From assembly GCA_037043015.1 (NCBI GenBank), contig CM073326.1, positions 15,384,345 through 15,448,344 on the forward strand: a DNA stretch of 64,000 nucleotides, written 5' to 3'. Of this stretch, positions 31,574-44,466 are shown piece after piece; position 1 is the stretch's first letter, and each line of letters starts with the position of its first letter. Position numbers and translations under genes: made by a program. The notes beneath the pieces were generated by a model. It made no database searches, had not been told where the DNA came from, and saw only the letters and a list, made by a program, of their open reading frames with translations. Source of the stretch: Bryum argenteum (Eukaryota; Streptophyta; Bryopsida; Bryales; Bryaceae).

Positions 31574-34214
31574 TCGATCGAGGTTCTAGCTTCGATCCTA
31601 CTCTGTCGATCGACAACCTGTGGTTAAATCTCGCTACATCTGTAAATGTACATCAGAAAGAAACTCTTACTGCAGAATGATTTGCTTTCATTCAAGCATC
31701 CATGTATCTATCTTCTTATCGTGTGCACAAATGCGGATGATCATTGACTGCAGCCAGCATATTTTGCATTGATTTGTTTATCCTGACTATGACTGAAAGT
31801 GCAAGTTTACTATTACGAATTTACTATTACAATTCAGGGTATTTGCAACGTTTTGAAACTTGCTTTAGCAGTGTTCTCAAGAAAATAAGCAACATCACCA
31901 AATCACCAAGCTAACGTTATTTATAATTTCATAAAGTTTGAGGTTGAAAACGTTTGTAACGTTGCATTCCTCCCTCTCTTCTAGTGGTGGAATTTTTTGC
32001 TTAAAGTGAATGGGGATGTACACAATTTCAAATTATCGTGGAAAATGGCATAGTGAAGATGGAGGATATTGGAGCGTGGGAACATAATTCAACTCTAACT
32101 TCCCATTACAATGAGGATACAATGATGGATTGGTTCCTCTATGTACACAACCAAACTCAGATTTGTTGAAATTTTTCACATGTAGATGGTATGAGTGACT
32201 CTGCTACACAAAAGATTCCAATCATTTATAACAAGATTTTTTCATTTCAAAAAGTGAAAAGAGTTGAGATCAACTTTATTCACTTTTCACTTCTTGAATG
32301 AAATTGACTCCTGATTAAAAGCCTCTCTCGGAGGAAGAGAACAAATGGTATTTGAATTTCGAGGAAGAGAACAAATAGTATTGAATTTCAAAGTGGACAA
32401 AAAATTCTTTGGAGATTTACAATTTCGTGTGTAAAATGGGAGAACATCGTGTAAATTGATAATAGACTTAGGTGACTCAAAACCTACACAACACTACAAA
32501 CCATTCACTAGACCCATCCAAGTACAGGGTGCATTTCAGCTTCTAACTCTGAATTTCAATGTAACCAAGGTGTACATTTTAGGGTAGTGGTTTTTCGGGT
32601 TCCCCTTCCAAAATTTATAACAAATTCAATATTGATCCAAAAATAATGATTCCAATTCGTTCAATCTCCGCCTTACTTTGCACATTTTCTAGCAACTCCC
32701 CGTTTAAAATTTTTCCAGTTCCTGAGCCACGTATATTAATATATATGATTCTCAAATCTGGTTTTGAGAAAAAGGATTGGACAGTACATAGAGGGTCAAT
32801 CAAATCAATATCACATAGTCGGAAATATTTACTTTGCATTTTATGGTACATTCCTACTGCCCCTGATTCTGACAAAGTTGACAGTGAGTTTTCTCATCTT
32901 CCAAAAAAGTAAAAAGAACCGACAGTAAAGAAATTGATAGATGCACATTTCAGATATTGCCCTTTTTTTTGTGAGTAAGCTTTTTGAGTTCTGACCTTCT
33001 CAGTTGTCAACAATTTCAAGGACATCATTAACTGTTTATTATTTTACATTAGAAAGTTCCATAATGGGTGCAAGAAAATACAGAATTAAAAGGTACAGAA
33101 GGTCATTCAATCTCACTATGATAAATCCTGACTGTGATTTTAATTAATTAAGCATGTAGTCGGAGTATCTCACTCTGAATTTTTAGTTTGTCAGTGAGAT
33201 TGTTTGAAGGTTATAAAACACTAAATTTGTTGTTTATGGATTCTTTTTGTTTTGGTAGTTAAGAAGAATGTCTGCGCTCTTTGACTCAATTCAGTTGGGT
33301 TGACAATGCTGACCTTGTGACTTTAACTGCCCAAGTGGCTATTTAAAAATTGATCTAATTAACTGTTGGTGTTTTCTAGGAAAAAAAAAAAATCTTGTTT
33401 GAGTAGAATAATTCGATGGTATTATGATTGAGGATATTGCTTGATGACTAGTAAATTGAGAAACACAATTTGAAATGTGACAATTAAAGTCATGAGTTTA
33501 GTAGATTATCCTTGTGTTAACCATGCCCTCTGCACGAGTTTCAAATGTTGATTGTGTTGCATTCCAATCTCATTTCATGCCCCTCCTTTCCACTAGTCTC
33601 AATGCTCGTATATATTGTTTATCAGATCACATAATATAGGTATTTCTAAGATGTTGGTTTACGTTGATGACTATCATTGTTCTTGAGTCATGTTACTTTG
33701 ACTTTCTCCACCAAGGCTTCTTCATTAAATCTCCCTTTTAGTCTTTTGTACTAAATGCAACAAAACACTATCATAGTGGTTATGTTCCTCAATCTAAACC
33801 TCTTTCAATATACAATATATGCTATATAATATATTATACACCGCATATATGCTACTTAGTGCACAAAATAATTTATATGATAGATAATGTAGAGAAACAA
33901 ATGAAAAATGTGCAATTATCACCTAAAGAAGAGTGAAACCCCAATCAGGTCAATTTGCTTTGATAGATGCACTGTTTTAACAACAACTGAAACTTTGACT
34001 CAAAATTTCTAAAAATTGATGGATAGACTAATTAGACAAGATCCTTAAGTAGGATATAATGGCCATCTGGAGGGTCACTGAAGAGCTTCTCCTTTTAGGG
34101 GTTAATGGCTAAAGTATACATACACAATATGTATGCCGTACCATAAATTGTATATGATAAATATAGCAACACAGAAAATGAGAATCTGCGACCAGCAACG
34201 TTCCGGTACGTCAT
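31574..34214. other. AT-rich intergenic DNA
   Basis: No supported gene; ORFs at 32615-32912 on both strands are shadows without motifs. A ~31-bp imperfect tandem pair lies at about 32330-32395 (GGAAGAGAACAAAT), and an isolated AGGGGTTAA at 34097-34105 may be a MITE end. Confidence 0.4.
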
Positions 34215-34990
34215 CGCCTCTGCAGCACAAACTGTAAGAGCACTACAGAACCATCACACCAAACACTCAACACTCGTCATTCAAAAACTGCATGAAATCA
34301 ACTACAGCATGCTGCATGAAAGGAGCACCTAGTGTAATGTAACGTCAGGAATCTGTGTATACATTGTGAATGTTCACAGAATTGACTCTGAACATAGTGC
34401 CGAGTACAACATCCCCAATCAAATATCAGCTGAGGTTATCGCTTGGCTCATATAGAAGGTGACTGTCACTTGAAGACAAGACTGCTCTAGACTAAAAATG
34501 GAAGAGAAAGAAAATGGTGTGCAAAGTGAAGCATGCTAAAACGAATGCTGAGTTCCTCTTCATTTGCTGCTAACAAGGTTCTAGAATGTTTGACAATTAC
34601 TGGCCTTCTTGAAAAAATTCTATATGCCATCACCTCTGCAGCACTGAATGTAGTACCCTTACACCAGACACTCATCATGCACAAACTGCAGAAACCTAAC
34701 CAGCTGTAGAACGACGTGAAGTGAGTAGAGTAATCAATCTGCATGCATCATGTAATATTTCACAAAATCAACAATGCACACAGTTTCAGTACCAGATGAG
34801 GTTACTGGCTCACAACGAAGACAGTAAACTGAAATGCTGTAGGACTGTAAATTGAAATGCTGTATAACTGGAGGCACGAAGCTCCAGAATGAAAATGGTC
34901 ACAAGGACGAGGAAGGAAATAATATCAATGCATGCTCGGTTGTATTGCAATTTCCCCCTCGTTTGCTTCCTAAACAAGGTTCTACAAAAT
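34215..34990. repeat. tandem duplication of sequence downstream of the prohibitin gene
   Basis: Blocks at 34215-34470 recur about 410 bp further on (34626-34830): CATCACCTCTGCAGCAC, ACAAACTGCA and GATGAGGTTA / GCTGAGGTTA. The segment TGCTGCTAACAAGGTTCTA at 34565-34583 resembles GCTTCCTAAACAAGGTTCTA at 34964-34983, just beyond the prohibitin stop. It looks like duplicated, decayed 3' UTR. Confidence 0.55.
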
Positions 34991-35032
34991 TGTGCAAGCT
35001 TACTTGTGTCGGTTGAAGGAGGTCCTCCTGGC

Positions 35033-36222
35033 TTACTGAGCAAGATTAGGATTGAGGCCCAAGAGCATGTTATTTCCAGGCGGCAGATACACAACATTCC
35101 GGCTCTTAGCAAGCGTGCCAGCAATCTCTCGAGACGCTTCGATCCTTCGAAGCTCAATCAATCCCGCTCCGGAAGAAGCCGTCGCATCGGAAATCAGCTT
35201 CGCAGCCTCACTCTCCCCCTCCGCACGAATAATCGCCGCACGCCTCTCCTGCTCCGATTTCGCCACTACAAATCTCGACCTCTCAGCCTCCTGCTGCGCC
35301 ACTTGCTTCTGCTCCACAGCCCGGGAAAAATCGGGACCGTAGCTTAAATGCGTAATCGCCACATCGTCCAACAACAAATTGAAATCCTTCGCTCGGGCCA
35401 CCAACGCATCCCGCACCATCAACGATACCTGCACAAAGCAATCATCTCAATAAGCCCGATTCCAATCAAATTTGCTTCATTATGCAAGAAACTAAACTAT
35501 GAAAGATATAGCATTCTCCACTTAACCATATCATATATTAAGCCCGAGGAAAGCAGTATATATCAAGTTTGCTCTGCAATGCAAGAAACAAAAGTATGAA
35601 ATCTCGAGAATACTCTAGGAGTGATCATCTCAATAAGCCCGATTCTTGCTTCGTTGTGCAAGAAACAAAAGTACGAAAGATACAGCATTCTCCACTAAAC
35701 TATATCATATCATATCTTAAGCCTGAGCAAAGCAGTATAAATAACATTTGCTTTGAAATGCAAAGTAGAATACGCTTGGAGTACCTGAGGGCGTTCCGTG
35801 AGAAGCTGATCGGCGTTAAACTGGGCGACGACGGCCTTAAGGACTTCGTTTCCAATGGAAGGGAGCACGCGCTCGTCGTAATCGACACCTAGGGTTTTGA
35901 AAATGGTGGACAATTTCCGCTCATCAGGTCTGGAGAGGACACGGAGCGTCAGGTTGACCATTTGCAAGTCTTTGGTGCCGGTAACGGTAGAGATAGAGCG
36001 AGGTCGAGTGCGGATGTCGAAGATGTACGGGTATTGCAGTAGCGGCACGAGAAAGTGTGTTCCTTCGCCTGTGGTCTCATCTAAAACGCCTCGGAAGCGA
36101 TCGAACAGCACTGCTCGGTGACCTCCATCTACTGTGTAGAGCGCGGTGTTGATCGCCGCTGTGGCTGCGCCGATCCCGATTGCTGCTTGCGCTATTAAAT
36201 TCGCCACTCTTCCCGCTGCCAT
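35033..36222 (-). CDS. PHB3: prohibitin, PHB3/PHB4 (type I) class
   Basis: Two exons on the minus strand (36222-35785 and 35428-35033) encode 277 aa, matching the usual prohibitin length. The start is the ATG at 36222 (MAAGRVANL); the reading frame continues upstream without another ATG. Features in order: an N-terminal membrane anchor (~residues 5-30), [16 protein letters not shown], the SPFH/PHB core with [19 protein letters not shown] and [19 protein letters not shown], then [11 protein letters not shown], and a coiled-coil tail [14 protein letters not shown] through [14 protein letters not shown]. Type I and type II prohibitins form ring complexes in the mitochondrial inner membrane that support cristae and respiratory-complex stability. 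Motifs match the PHB3/4 class and not the PHB1/2/6 class. The neighbours are functionally unrelated. Confidence 0.95.
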
Positions 36223-36844
36223 GTTGGACTTGCTGATCGATCGAAGGTGATTCTCTTTCTCTACCTCTCCATCCGCTGATTTGGAGAGTGATGACAGAGC
36301 TCTGGGAAGGATTGCGTGCTTGACAAGAAATAATTTGAACGGTAATTTTAGGTTTTCAACTATCTTGGTCGCCAAGCAACAAGTCCTGGTCGATTGTCGT
36401 CGGTAAGAGGATCTTCTAAAAATTGGGGATGATACTGACTACCTTGCAAATGAGGTAACACGCTCAACAACTGAGCAATTTTTACATAAGAAAGTTCTTT
36501 GCGGAAAGACAAGTTTTACAAATTCTTTGTGATGGAGAGAGGGAATATTTTTAGGGAAATTTGTAAAAATTGTGAGAGATGGTCAGATCATTTTTTTTGA
36601 AGTTTCTTTTGAATCAGTAACAATGAAAGTAATAGGTGTTTCTAAATTCTTCCATTCTAGAATCTAGTTTATATAATTGGATTTTAGGACTCAAAGTTAG
36701 AACCTTCCTCCTTGGGTAATCCCTCCTACTAGAGGGTTCTTGGTGTTGACCACATTTAGACATTGTTACCTCGGATTCTGTATTGATGTATTTGAGTTAC
36801 CTCATAATATGTATTCAGGTATTTAAGTTCTCCATATACTCATT

Positions 36845-37067
36845 GGGTAGTTTGCACCCGTTCGGAGTCCCAAGATTAGTTAAATGAAACAAGGTTTTGA
36901 CAATGCTTCCAAGGATTAGCCTCGAGAGTATAGGGCACTGGGTAGTTTGCACCCGTTTGGGGTCCCAAGGTAGTTTGGAGTCCCAAGGTAGTTTGCGCCT
37001 GTTTGGAGTCCCAAGATTAGCTAAACAAAACAAGGTTCTGACAATCCTTATCCGCGAGAGCATATGG
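36845..37067. repeat. imperfect tandem repeat (GGTAGTTTGCACCCG units)
   Basis: Units beginning at 36845, 36941, 36969 and 36987 share GGTAGTTTG(CACCCGTT)TGGAGTCCCAA. The first and last continue with AGATTAG and AACAAGGTT. The middle units are truncated. Confidence 0.8.
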
Positions 37068-37560
37068 TGAGCTCCATGGAGTTTCAAGGTGTTGCATGGG
37101 TGCTAGAAGACCTTAAGTTGGGGTTTGTTTAGACTTTATATACAAAGTAGGTTGGTATAAGTCACGACAATTTTCTACTTCCAACTTGAGCAACACTTTC
37201 TAAGTTTATAAAAGTTGCATACTAAAAACACCATAGACGATATATGTGAAAGCTTCCATATTAATGTTGATCACACTCTTGCTTCTCATGTATCAACTGC
37301 AAATACTCAAATGAAAATTCAAAAACTCACATGTTTAATTGAATTAAATGTAACGATTATCAATCTATCACAACCACTATGTTAGCAGAAAATGGAGGCT
37401 GTAGACAGCGAAAAGTATCTCCATGAAATAGAACAAGAATTACATCACAAACGTTATTTCCCATCAAAATGAAACACTCCAACCTCTTCATATTTACTAA
37501 GAAACTATATGTTCAGTAACATATAGTAACACAGGTAACACAGAAGACCTAGAAACGTAT

Positions 37561-37649
37561 AAGTGCGACTGAACACTGGAGTGAGTGACTAGGTTGACTC
37601 AAGTGCGACTGAACACTGGAGTGAGTGACTAGGTTGACTCAAGTGCGAC
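37561..37649. repeat. perfect 40-bp tandem duplication
   Basis: 37561-37600 is repeated exactly at 37601-37640 (starts AAGTGCGACTGAACACTGG), followed by nine bases of a third unit. Confidence 0.95.
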
Positions 37650-38620
37650 AATCAAGTGACAAAAGTTTTGCAGGTGAGCACAATATTCTATAGTGTCAAC
37701 GGGGATTCAGTTCTACAGGGATAATTCAGATCAGCACTTTTCTTATTCTCACAGTGGGATCTTGTCATCTTGCTTGTGAAACCCATTTCCAGTATAGTAT
37801 CTTCTAAAACCGATTTTTCCATAAAAAGGTAGGAACCTCAAAATTCCAGCAGGGGATTTGCAGCCACTCACAGAACAATCCCTTGAAATATCCAAAGAAA
37901 GAACTCAACGTCATCAGGCAAAATCCAGTGGCACACTCCTGAAGTTCATTAGCAATAAAAAGATGATATAAATTACATGGGACACATCCAAGTGGTGTCC
38001 TCGAGCTTCAACCTCACCATTTGGGTTGAGAAGCTACCAAGTGTCTCCATCACTATGACAGACTCACATTTTGCAAGTCGAAGAATCCAGGGTGCAAATG
38101 CGCACACCTGACCAAAGACCTCCTACGGTGTCAAACTCTTTAATCACAAGGGAGAAAAATAATGTACATGGCCGTTTCGAGTTCTGCTTCGTAACCTCCA
38201 GCTGCTGCCTCATCGTTTGTTGAATATCCACATTAATCAGGAAATGTTCCACCCACCATACTTGAGCTGCAGAATGTATCATCCTGTAAGTATTATGATG
38301 TGATACAGTAGAAATACCCTCTCCTATGACATACAACATAATTTCCTGATATCGATGGAATTGATTTAACTCTTCTACCCCCTTTTCAACACACTAAAAT
38401 CTTGATTAGACTCGGAACGTTTACTTGATAGTATCACTCATTTCACTTCTAGCCTACTGACGAAATTCAGAGCTCCCCTACAGTGATTCTATCGCGAGAA
38501 CGGCATCCTAAACATACGCATCTTGATGCTAGAAAAGATACTGACCTGCTGGCTTTGAGCAAGTCGGTAGAGGAACCATGGAGAGAAATTCTTCATGAGG
38601 AATGAGAACACGCAATTTTT

Positions 38621-40022
38621 TCATTTTCCGTTTTTAGCTTCGACCTTCGAAGAGTGCTTATGCTGCAGAAAAATTCGTCACGTGTATTAGCACTCCTGAC
38701 GAGAGAAACAAGATTGAGAAGACACTCGTGCAAAGAACTTCAAGACAGCCCACCTTCTTTTTGTGTTTGTGCCCGTCGTCACCTTCTTCGCCTTCATGTC
38801 TCCTCTTCTGCACATGTAGAGTGTCAGTATGCTGGCTATGGTCTATTCTTTTCATGTTATAGCAAAGGTGAAGATAATGTGAACTGAACCACTGCAAGTA
38901 GTACCTTCTTCTTATGCTTTTTCTCGCCATTCTCTCCTTTGTTTCGATCTTTGTCTTTGTCTTTGTCCTTGTCTCTCTTTTTTTCTTTATCCCTATCCTT
39001 CTTCTTATCCTTGTCCTTATCTTTATCCCTATCCTTGCTGCGATGCCTATGCTTCTTCTTCCTCTTGTCTTCATCCTGATCTTTGCTCTTACCAATGACC
39101 GTGGGTAGCCCCCTTTCAGACTGCAAAACATGTCAAAATGAGTAAGCACGAACAGCACATTTTTCCTCGTGGTAGGTGGAGTAAATGAAAAAAAAGAACA
39201 CATAAATGGAATCTAGTGATTACGACATGGAGAGAAAAGGCTACCCAGGGTAACCTCCTTTGAATATTCATGAGATATTTACACATGTCTGACTTAACTG
39301 TTATCCCATTGAAGATGAGTACAAAAGTATGATTCCTCAACAAAAACACGAACCAGCAGAAATCCATTATATGGAGCACTTTTAGTGATCGGGACTGCTT
39401 ACCTCAGGGAGAGAGATAGGGCCCGTTTCTTTCAATGTAAAAGCCTTTCTCAAAACTTCAATGTCGAACGGCTGAAAAGGCACACGATCTGAAGGCATCG
39501 AGGACCCTGCCTCACCCTGTAAAAGTTGACCTAGCTCCATGCCCTCTCCCCTTCGCAGCTCCGTATCACCAACAACATTGCTGAAGTACTTCGAGTCAGC
39601 AATCGATGTCGGCAAGGTCTTCTTACAAAACGTATCGTATTGTTCCCGCAAATGATAATGCGATATAAGATCAACTGCCCCTGTCAACTCTCGAGCTCCT
39701 GTAGCAAAACCATCCAAGTATGCTTTACTAACCGTGCAAATCACCCTTAAATTCACCTTCCAAAAAAACTCTTCGTACACAAAACGATTCTAATTAAATT
39801 AAATAGAATGAGTCCATGTCGCGTGACAGTATCACTTGATTCGTTAACGAATATACCATTTCTTAAAACTAAGCTTCTAGATTAAAATTTATGCAGATTG
39901 TTCGAACCCCTAACTGAGAGTTCCAGCGAAATTTGCAGAGAAAAGGGGAAGGATTGATACGCACTTGGAGCAACCGCAAGCAATCGAAAGAAGCTTTCGC
40001 CGTTAGACGCATTTCCAGCCAT
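38621..40022 (-). CDS. MED19: Mediator complex subunit 19 (MED19)
   Basis: Five exons on the minus strand: 40022-39965, 39698-39403, 39120-38905, 38807-38754 and 38662-38621. All junctions are GT-AG, totalling 221 aa. The conserved head runs from ~residue 20: ARELTGAVDLISHYHL, FCKKTLP, FSNVVGDTELRRGEGMELG and FQPFDIEVLRKAFTL. A long Lys/Asp/Arg-rich tail follows (KDRDKDKDKDKKKDRDKEKK), and the protein ends HKHSSKVEAKNGK. MED19 belongs to the Mediator head and links transcription factors to RNA polymerase II in the nucleus. Motif order and length fit plant MED19. The first exon was joined by phase (CCA-A plus GA) and gives the short N-terminus MAGNASNGESFF; this exon is the least certain. Confidence 0.93.
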
Positions 40023-40619
40023 GCTTGGTCCTAATCTCCGCCAACAAATAATCCTGCATTCCAATTGCCCTTGTGCTCAACCCTAAAGTGAGTCTGTCGC
40101 TGTCCGCGAGACCTAAAACCGCAACAGTAACACTAAACCCCCCGAGTGGCAATTGCGGAAGTGGTCCACCGACAAGTGTGGTTTTGTGCGAGAAAAATCG
40201 GGGCGCCAGGGGAGGGAGGCTAGAGAAGGATGAAATGCGCATTAGAGAATTGGCACCGACAGTGGGGATCGGGCGGGACAGTGACGGATGCGAGCGGAGC
40301 GGGGAGCGGGAGCGGGAGAGAGCTAGGGTTGGGGGGCGAAATGGGTATCCCAGGCGGGAGCCAGTTGGGTTAAAGTGCCTGGCTGCCCCCGCCCCCCGTT
40401 GAAGAGGAGCCACCTTTGCTTTGGTCTGGGAAGTTGTGGTCTTCGACGGCGCTGTACCCGCCCCGTCGGACTCGCGCCGGCCGATCCCTGTCGCCTCGCG
40501 TCAGCGGCAGCGGTTGTCGGATGGCCTTTAGGACCGTGGCCGTTGCCGCGCTGCTGCGTTGACGGATGGACTCGATGGTCGTGCATGGTCGTCGCTCTTA
40601 AGAGTTTCGGCTTTACCTA
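40023..40619. other. GC-rich MED19 upstream region
   Basis: Overlapping ORFs on both strands reflect high GC and not genes. Likely promoter and 5' UTR of MED19. Confidence 0.45.
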
Positions 40620-40910
40620 GAGCATCTCCACCCATACTCGTTAAAGGTGACTCGCTAAAAGTGTTCATGTATATTTGAGGAGCCCACTCCCCCACCCTTG
40701 AAGGCCCCTCAAGCAACAAAAGTGCATGTGAAATAGTCATTGCACTAATCGTAAGTAGAATGTCAGATTTAGTCAACTATACTTAGATTTGGAGGTCATT
40801 TCTTGACGCGCCAAAGTAGAGAGCCAAGAGGCATATTTGAAGGGCCCTCAACATTTCTCATTCACTTATTGCGTGAATCAGACCCTTTGGCGAGTATGGA
40901 TATGGAGGTG
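40620..40910. mobile_element. MITE with GAGCATCTCCA-type inverted termini
   Basis: The left end is GAGCATCTCCACCCATACTCG at 40620-40640. The right end at 40891-40910 is the reverse complement of CACCTCCATATCCATACTCG, so ~20-bp imperfect inverted repeats bound ~290 bp. CTA occurs at both flanks (40617-40619, 40911-40913), compatible with a 3-bp duplication of the Harbinger type. GAGCATCTCCA termini are common in plant MITEs. Family assignment tentative. Confidence 0.6.
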
Positions 40911-41235
40911 CTAAGTGGTAAGGCCCACTTTATACACAAGCTGGAGCCGGCCGGAGAGCGAGCCGGATTGAACGACTAGGGTTTGGGCCCAAGGTGGGAA
41001 GTCCGGGACCGGGTAAACCTTGTCCCAATTGCATCACTTGGGCCCGAACATTTTAGCGCCAAAATAGTGCCACGTAAGATGCCACATAGGATAAGTTGAA
41101 GTTTCGGTCGGGCCCTAGTATAAAGTCCTTGGGCCCGATTTGAAAGAATCGAGCCATCCTATTGGTTGAAATTTGAAGAATTCGGGTCGGCCCTCAATCC
41201 AGCCCCAAGTATAAGTATATGGAGGTGTAAAAAGA
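40911..41235. other. GGGCCC-rich intergenic segment, possible decayed element
   Basis: TGGGCCC or CGGGCCC occurs repeatedly (about 40985, 41039, 41109, 41130). The end TATATGGAGGTG at 41217-41228 resembles the right terminus of the adjacent MITE, so this may be a second related element abutting it. Confidence 0.35.
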
Positions 41236-43558
41236 TATTATTGGAATAAAATTTTCTAAGAAATTATACATGGTATGCCCTTGTAGAGTGCTTTGTGCTA
41301 AGAAAGTGACATCTCCTATGTCTTTTTTTGACACCTGATTCTATATAAAATTATTAAATCAAAATGACTTTTTCTACCAAATCTCTATATGACTTTTTGA
41401 CCACAAACAATCCCCATAGCTAATTTTACATTTTTATACCAAATTAGAGGGTGCTTTGGGATTTATTTTTATTTTGATAATCTACGAGGAGATTTTCATG
41501 CAAAACATGTTCATAAGGAATTGAGGTTCTAAGTATATTATTTTGGACAAAAATTCAATTACTAAATCAATAAACTTAAAAAAAGTAACATAAATGTGAA
41601 ACTCAAAAGGTTCTCTAAATCATAGTTACTAAATTTGAAAAATTACGGTATTGTTTGTAGTCATATCATATAGGTCTAATTACTATCATTTTGGGGGTGT
41701 ATGAGAGGCGCTTTACATTATGGATGAAGAGGTGTGACAAAAAGAAATTATTTCTATGCATAGTCATGGTCAAAAGCTGTAATTAAGAAAATTTAAAATT
41801 GGGATTTTGAGTAATGTAAAGACTCCTTGTAATGTAAAGTCAACTACAACCAATCAACATGATCCATTTCACAGAATTTAACATATTTATTGGTCATTAT
41901 TTCCTTTCCAAAATAGTGAGAGGGTAAGTTGAAATAAGAGTACTTTCTTGGCTAATCACAAAATTTAACCCCTATAGATAGCTAGCTTCAAAAGTACCAA
42001 ATATTCTCAAAACTATCCTTCTTCAAACCAAGATTGAACTCTTCAGATTTTGACAAATGTTAAGGAATGTATTCATAGGATCTAGTACCTAACTCATATA
42101 TGTATGTGAGTATCAAATATTAGATCCAAATTAGTATTTAGAGTAAATAAGTATGAACGGCAATAGTGAACACATTCCAAGATGCCTTAATAGTGTTTTC
42201 AAACTATGACGGTAAATATCTCTTGAAGTATGAGGAATTTTGAAAGATTAGTAGTCTTTTCGGCAACGTGTGGAAAAACTCTAGAACCTTTGGAAGGTTT
42301 CGACTTCATCCTATCCAAACTTTGTATTGTACATCACAAGCATGACCGAAGTCAAATGAACAAAAATTTGGCTTTAGTTGACTTGAAGACCACTAAACTA
42401 CCAAGGCCTCCGATTAGGAGATTTGCGATTTCGGGCAACCTAAGTTGAGATGTTAAAAGTAATACTTTTACCTAAGATTTTTACTGGATGTTCCCTATAC
42501 TACAAGGTGTATGTGGGAAAATTTGCAAAGTCAAACTCCACCTATGGAGTTCTTAAACGCAAATTTTAGTTTTCAACCTTGGGGCGGGCAGAAAAAAAAC
42601 TTTTTATTTTTACTTTTTTTTAAAATTTTTTTTAAGAAAAAAAATCCTTGATTGATTTTGTACTTAGGTTTCCGAGTGACCCAAGTTGAAACTTTTACCA
42701 ATCCTACAAGGGCACCCTTCAAAAATTACAAGAGCTAGATTCAAAGTTTTCTTTGATATTTCAATTTTTTCTTTCAAAATTTGCCAAAATTTGAGATTTT
42801 GGAATTTTTTGAGTTTCTTGTCTCTTGAAATTCAAAAAATCAAGAAGGTATATACTCACCGTTCATTTTCCCCCTAAACCATATACAATGAACAAGGTGC
42901 ATGTTTTACCAAATCTTTGATTTCTACCTTCTTCTAGTAAATAAATTGCATGAAGGTTCAAAAAGAAAAATGAGTGTCTTGAATTTTGCATGGGCATGCC
43001 CAACTTAGTTATATACATGGAAAAAAAATATGAGCTAGATGTTTAAGGTAATAAGCATCACGTTTTCCTTTGCACAAAGTCGACTATGTTTGCTGAAAAA
43101 AAATTGCATCAACTTTGAATGTTATGATCTTACAAATGGCTACGATCCAACGGTTGAAATTTCAACCACTACCTCTAATAATATTTCTTTTCAAGATCAT
43201 ACGGTTAAAAGTTTCAAAAAAGTGTAAAAACCATTCTCACACTCCAAAGTTTACAAGGTGGTATGGAATTGCAATTTTGGAGTTTGGAGCTCACAAAACA
43301 CCATGGTAGTTTAGGGGTTAAAAAAGGCCATGGTCAATCTTCATAGTCTATAGTGTAAAGTGCCCCTATGACTTGTGAATACTAACATATTATAACAATC
43401 TATAAGGTATTACATCGTTTCCCAAAAAAAATCGACCTCTTGTTACCAAGTTTCCTTATTATAACTATTTATAGAAAACTTCTATATGATATTCTTATGA
43501 AGAAATTAAAATTTCATATATCAATGCTGTAAACTATAGAATCTCTAATTGAATAGGT
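41236..43558. other. AT-rich DNA containing a possible long TTAA-type element (about 41965-43320)
   Basis: TTAACCCCTATAG at 41965 and TTTAGGGGTTAA ending at 43320 are compatible with TTAA-flanked CCCCTA termini about 1.36 kb apart. The internal block GATCCAACGGTTGAAATTTC near 43145 resembles the body of family-1 MITEs. The inverted termini match only ~8 bp, so this is a weak call. No gene seen. Confidence 0.35.
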
Positions 43559-43724
43559 CTAAGGGTAGGTTTACACTATAGTAGAGAAGGCCACCAATCG
43601 TTCAAGAATTTCATTTTCAAACAATTGCATTTGAAGAGTCTCACTTTCTCCCAATCAAAATTCAGATTTCTTCCTAACTTCTTAAACAGTGGACTTCTCC
43701 ACCGTAGTGTAAACTAGTCCTAAG
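43559..43724. mobile_element. short MITE related to the foldback subrepeats
   Basis: CTAAG at 43559-43563 and 43720-43724 flanks a ~156-bp element. Its ends are TAGGTTTACACTATAGTAG at the left and the complement of AGTTTACACTACGGTGGAG at the right. The ACTACGGTGGAGAA motif is the same unit that builds the arms of foldback elements A and B, suggesting a minimal non-autonomous relative. Confidence 0.6.
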
Positions 43725-44096
43725 ATGCTAAAGATATGTTGCAAGTGCATATTGCAAAGGGAATCAACTTCACTATTTATACCAAATTTGTGCAAGATTT
43801 ACCATCAATTCTGTAAGGTTAGTTTCAAGACTTCTAACCCATACATCTATTCTCTTCCCATTTTCCCCGTGGCCAATGTGCAACACTCTAGAACATTTCC
43901 TACTAAAATCGCAACCTAAATGCATTTCAATGAGAACTTCATAAAGACTAAATTGTTTTCCGGGCACAACTTCTTCAACGTTGCATTGTATACGAATGAA
44001 GAAATCTACATATGTAAACACCTACTTCAAATTTCCATCTACAACCTTGAAAAAATCAAAGAGATATCTACTTATTACATTAAGCAATGTTGATTG

Positions 44097-44466
44097 TTAA
44101 CCCTTAAACGCCCAAGCAAGCCCGAGGCGCTTGATTCCAACAGAATCTTCCCTGTAGCTTTCACCGTACTCAACTTTTCACTTATATTTTAATGTCAAAC
44201 TGGTCACCTTCTTTTGATGCATTCCAAAAGTGAAATTTCACAATTCAAATCACAATTTGTATATATGATTTTGTGCTTTGAAAGGATTGTGATAGGTAGG
44301 TTGGGGTGGTACATAACCTTGTAGGAGGTTGCAAGCTCATCATTGGTTGGTCTATTCATGATGCCCAAGTTCAAAAAGTGCACTATTCATGATGCCCAAG
44401 TCCAAAAGATGTTGTGATCCAATTTTGGGCTGCCCGTTTCAGACCCCATGGGCGTTTAAGAGTTAA
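44097..44466 (+). mobile_element. TTAA-flanked MITE, family 2 (copy 3)
   Basis: TTAA at 44097-44100 and 44463-44466. Termini are CCCTTAAACGCCCA and the complement of CTCTTAAACGCCC. The body is close to 6579-6982. No coding potential. Confidence 0.85.

Larger units (their letters stand above)
36223..38620. other. prohibitin upstream region to MED19 3' flank
   Basis: No supported gene. Contains two tandem-repeat blocks listed separately; the rest is unremarkable. Confidence 0.45.

Noticed and set aside
40003..40586. Several 80-136-codon ORFs on both strands upstream of MED19
   Set aside because: High-GC promoter and UTR sequence with overlapping frames and repetitive Pro/Arg translations; no splice or family evidence.
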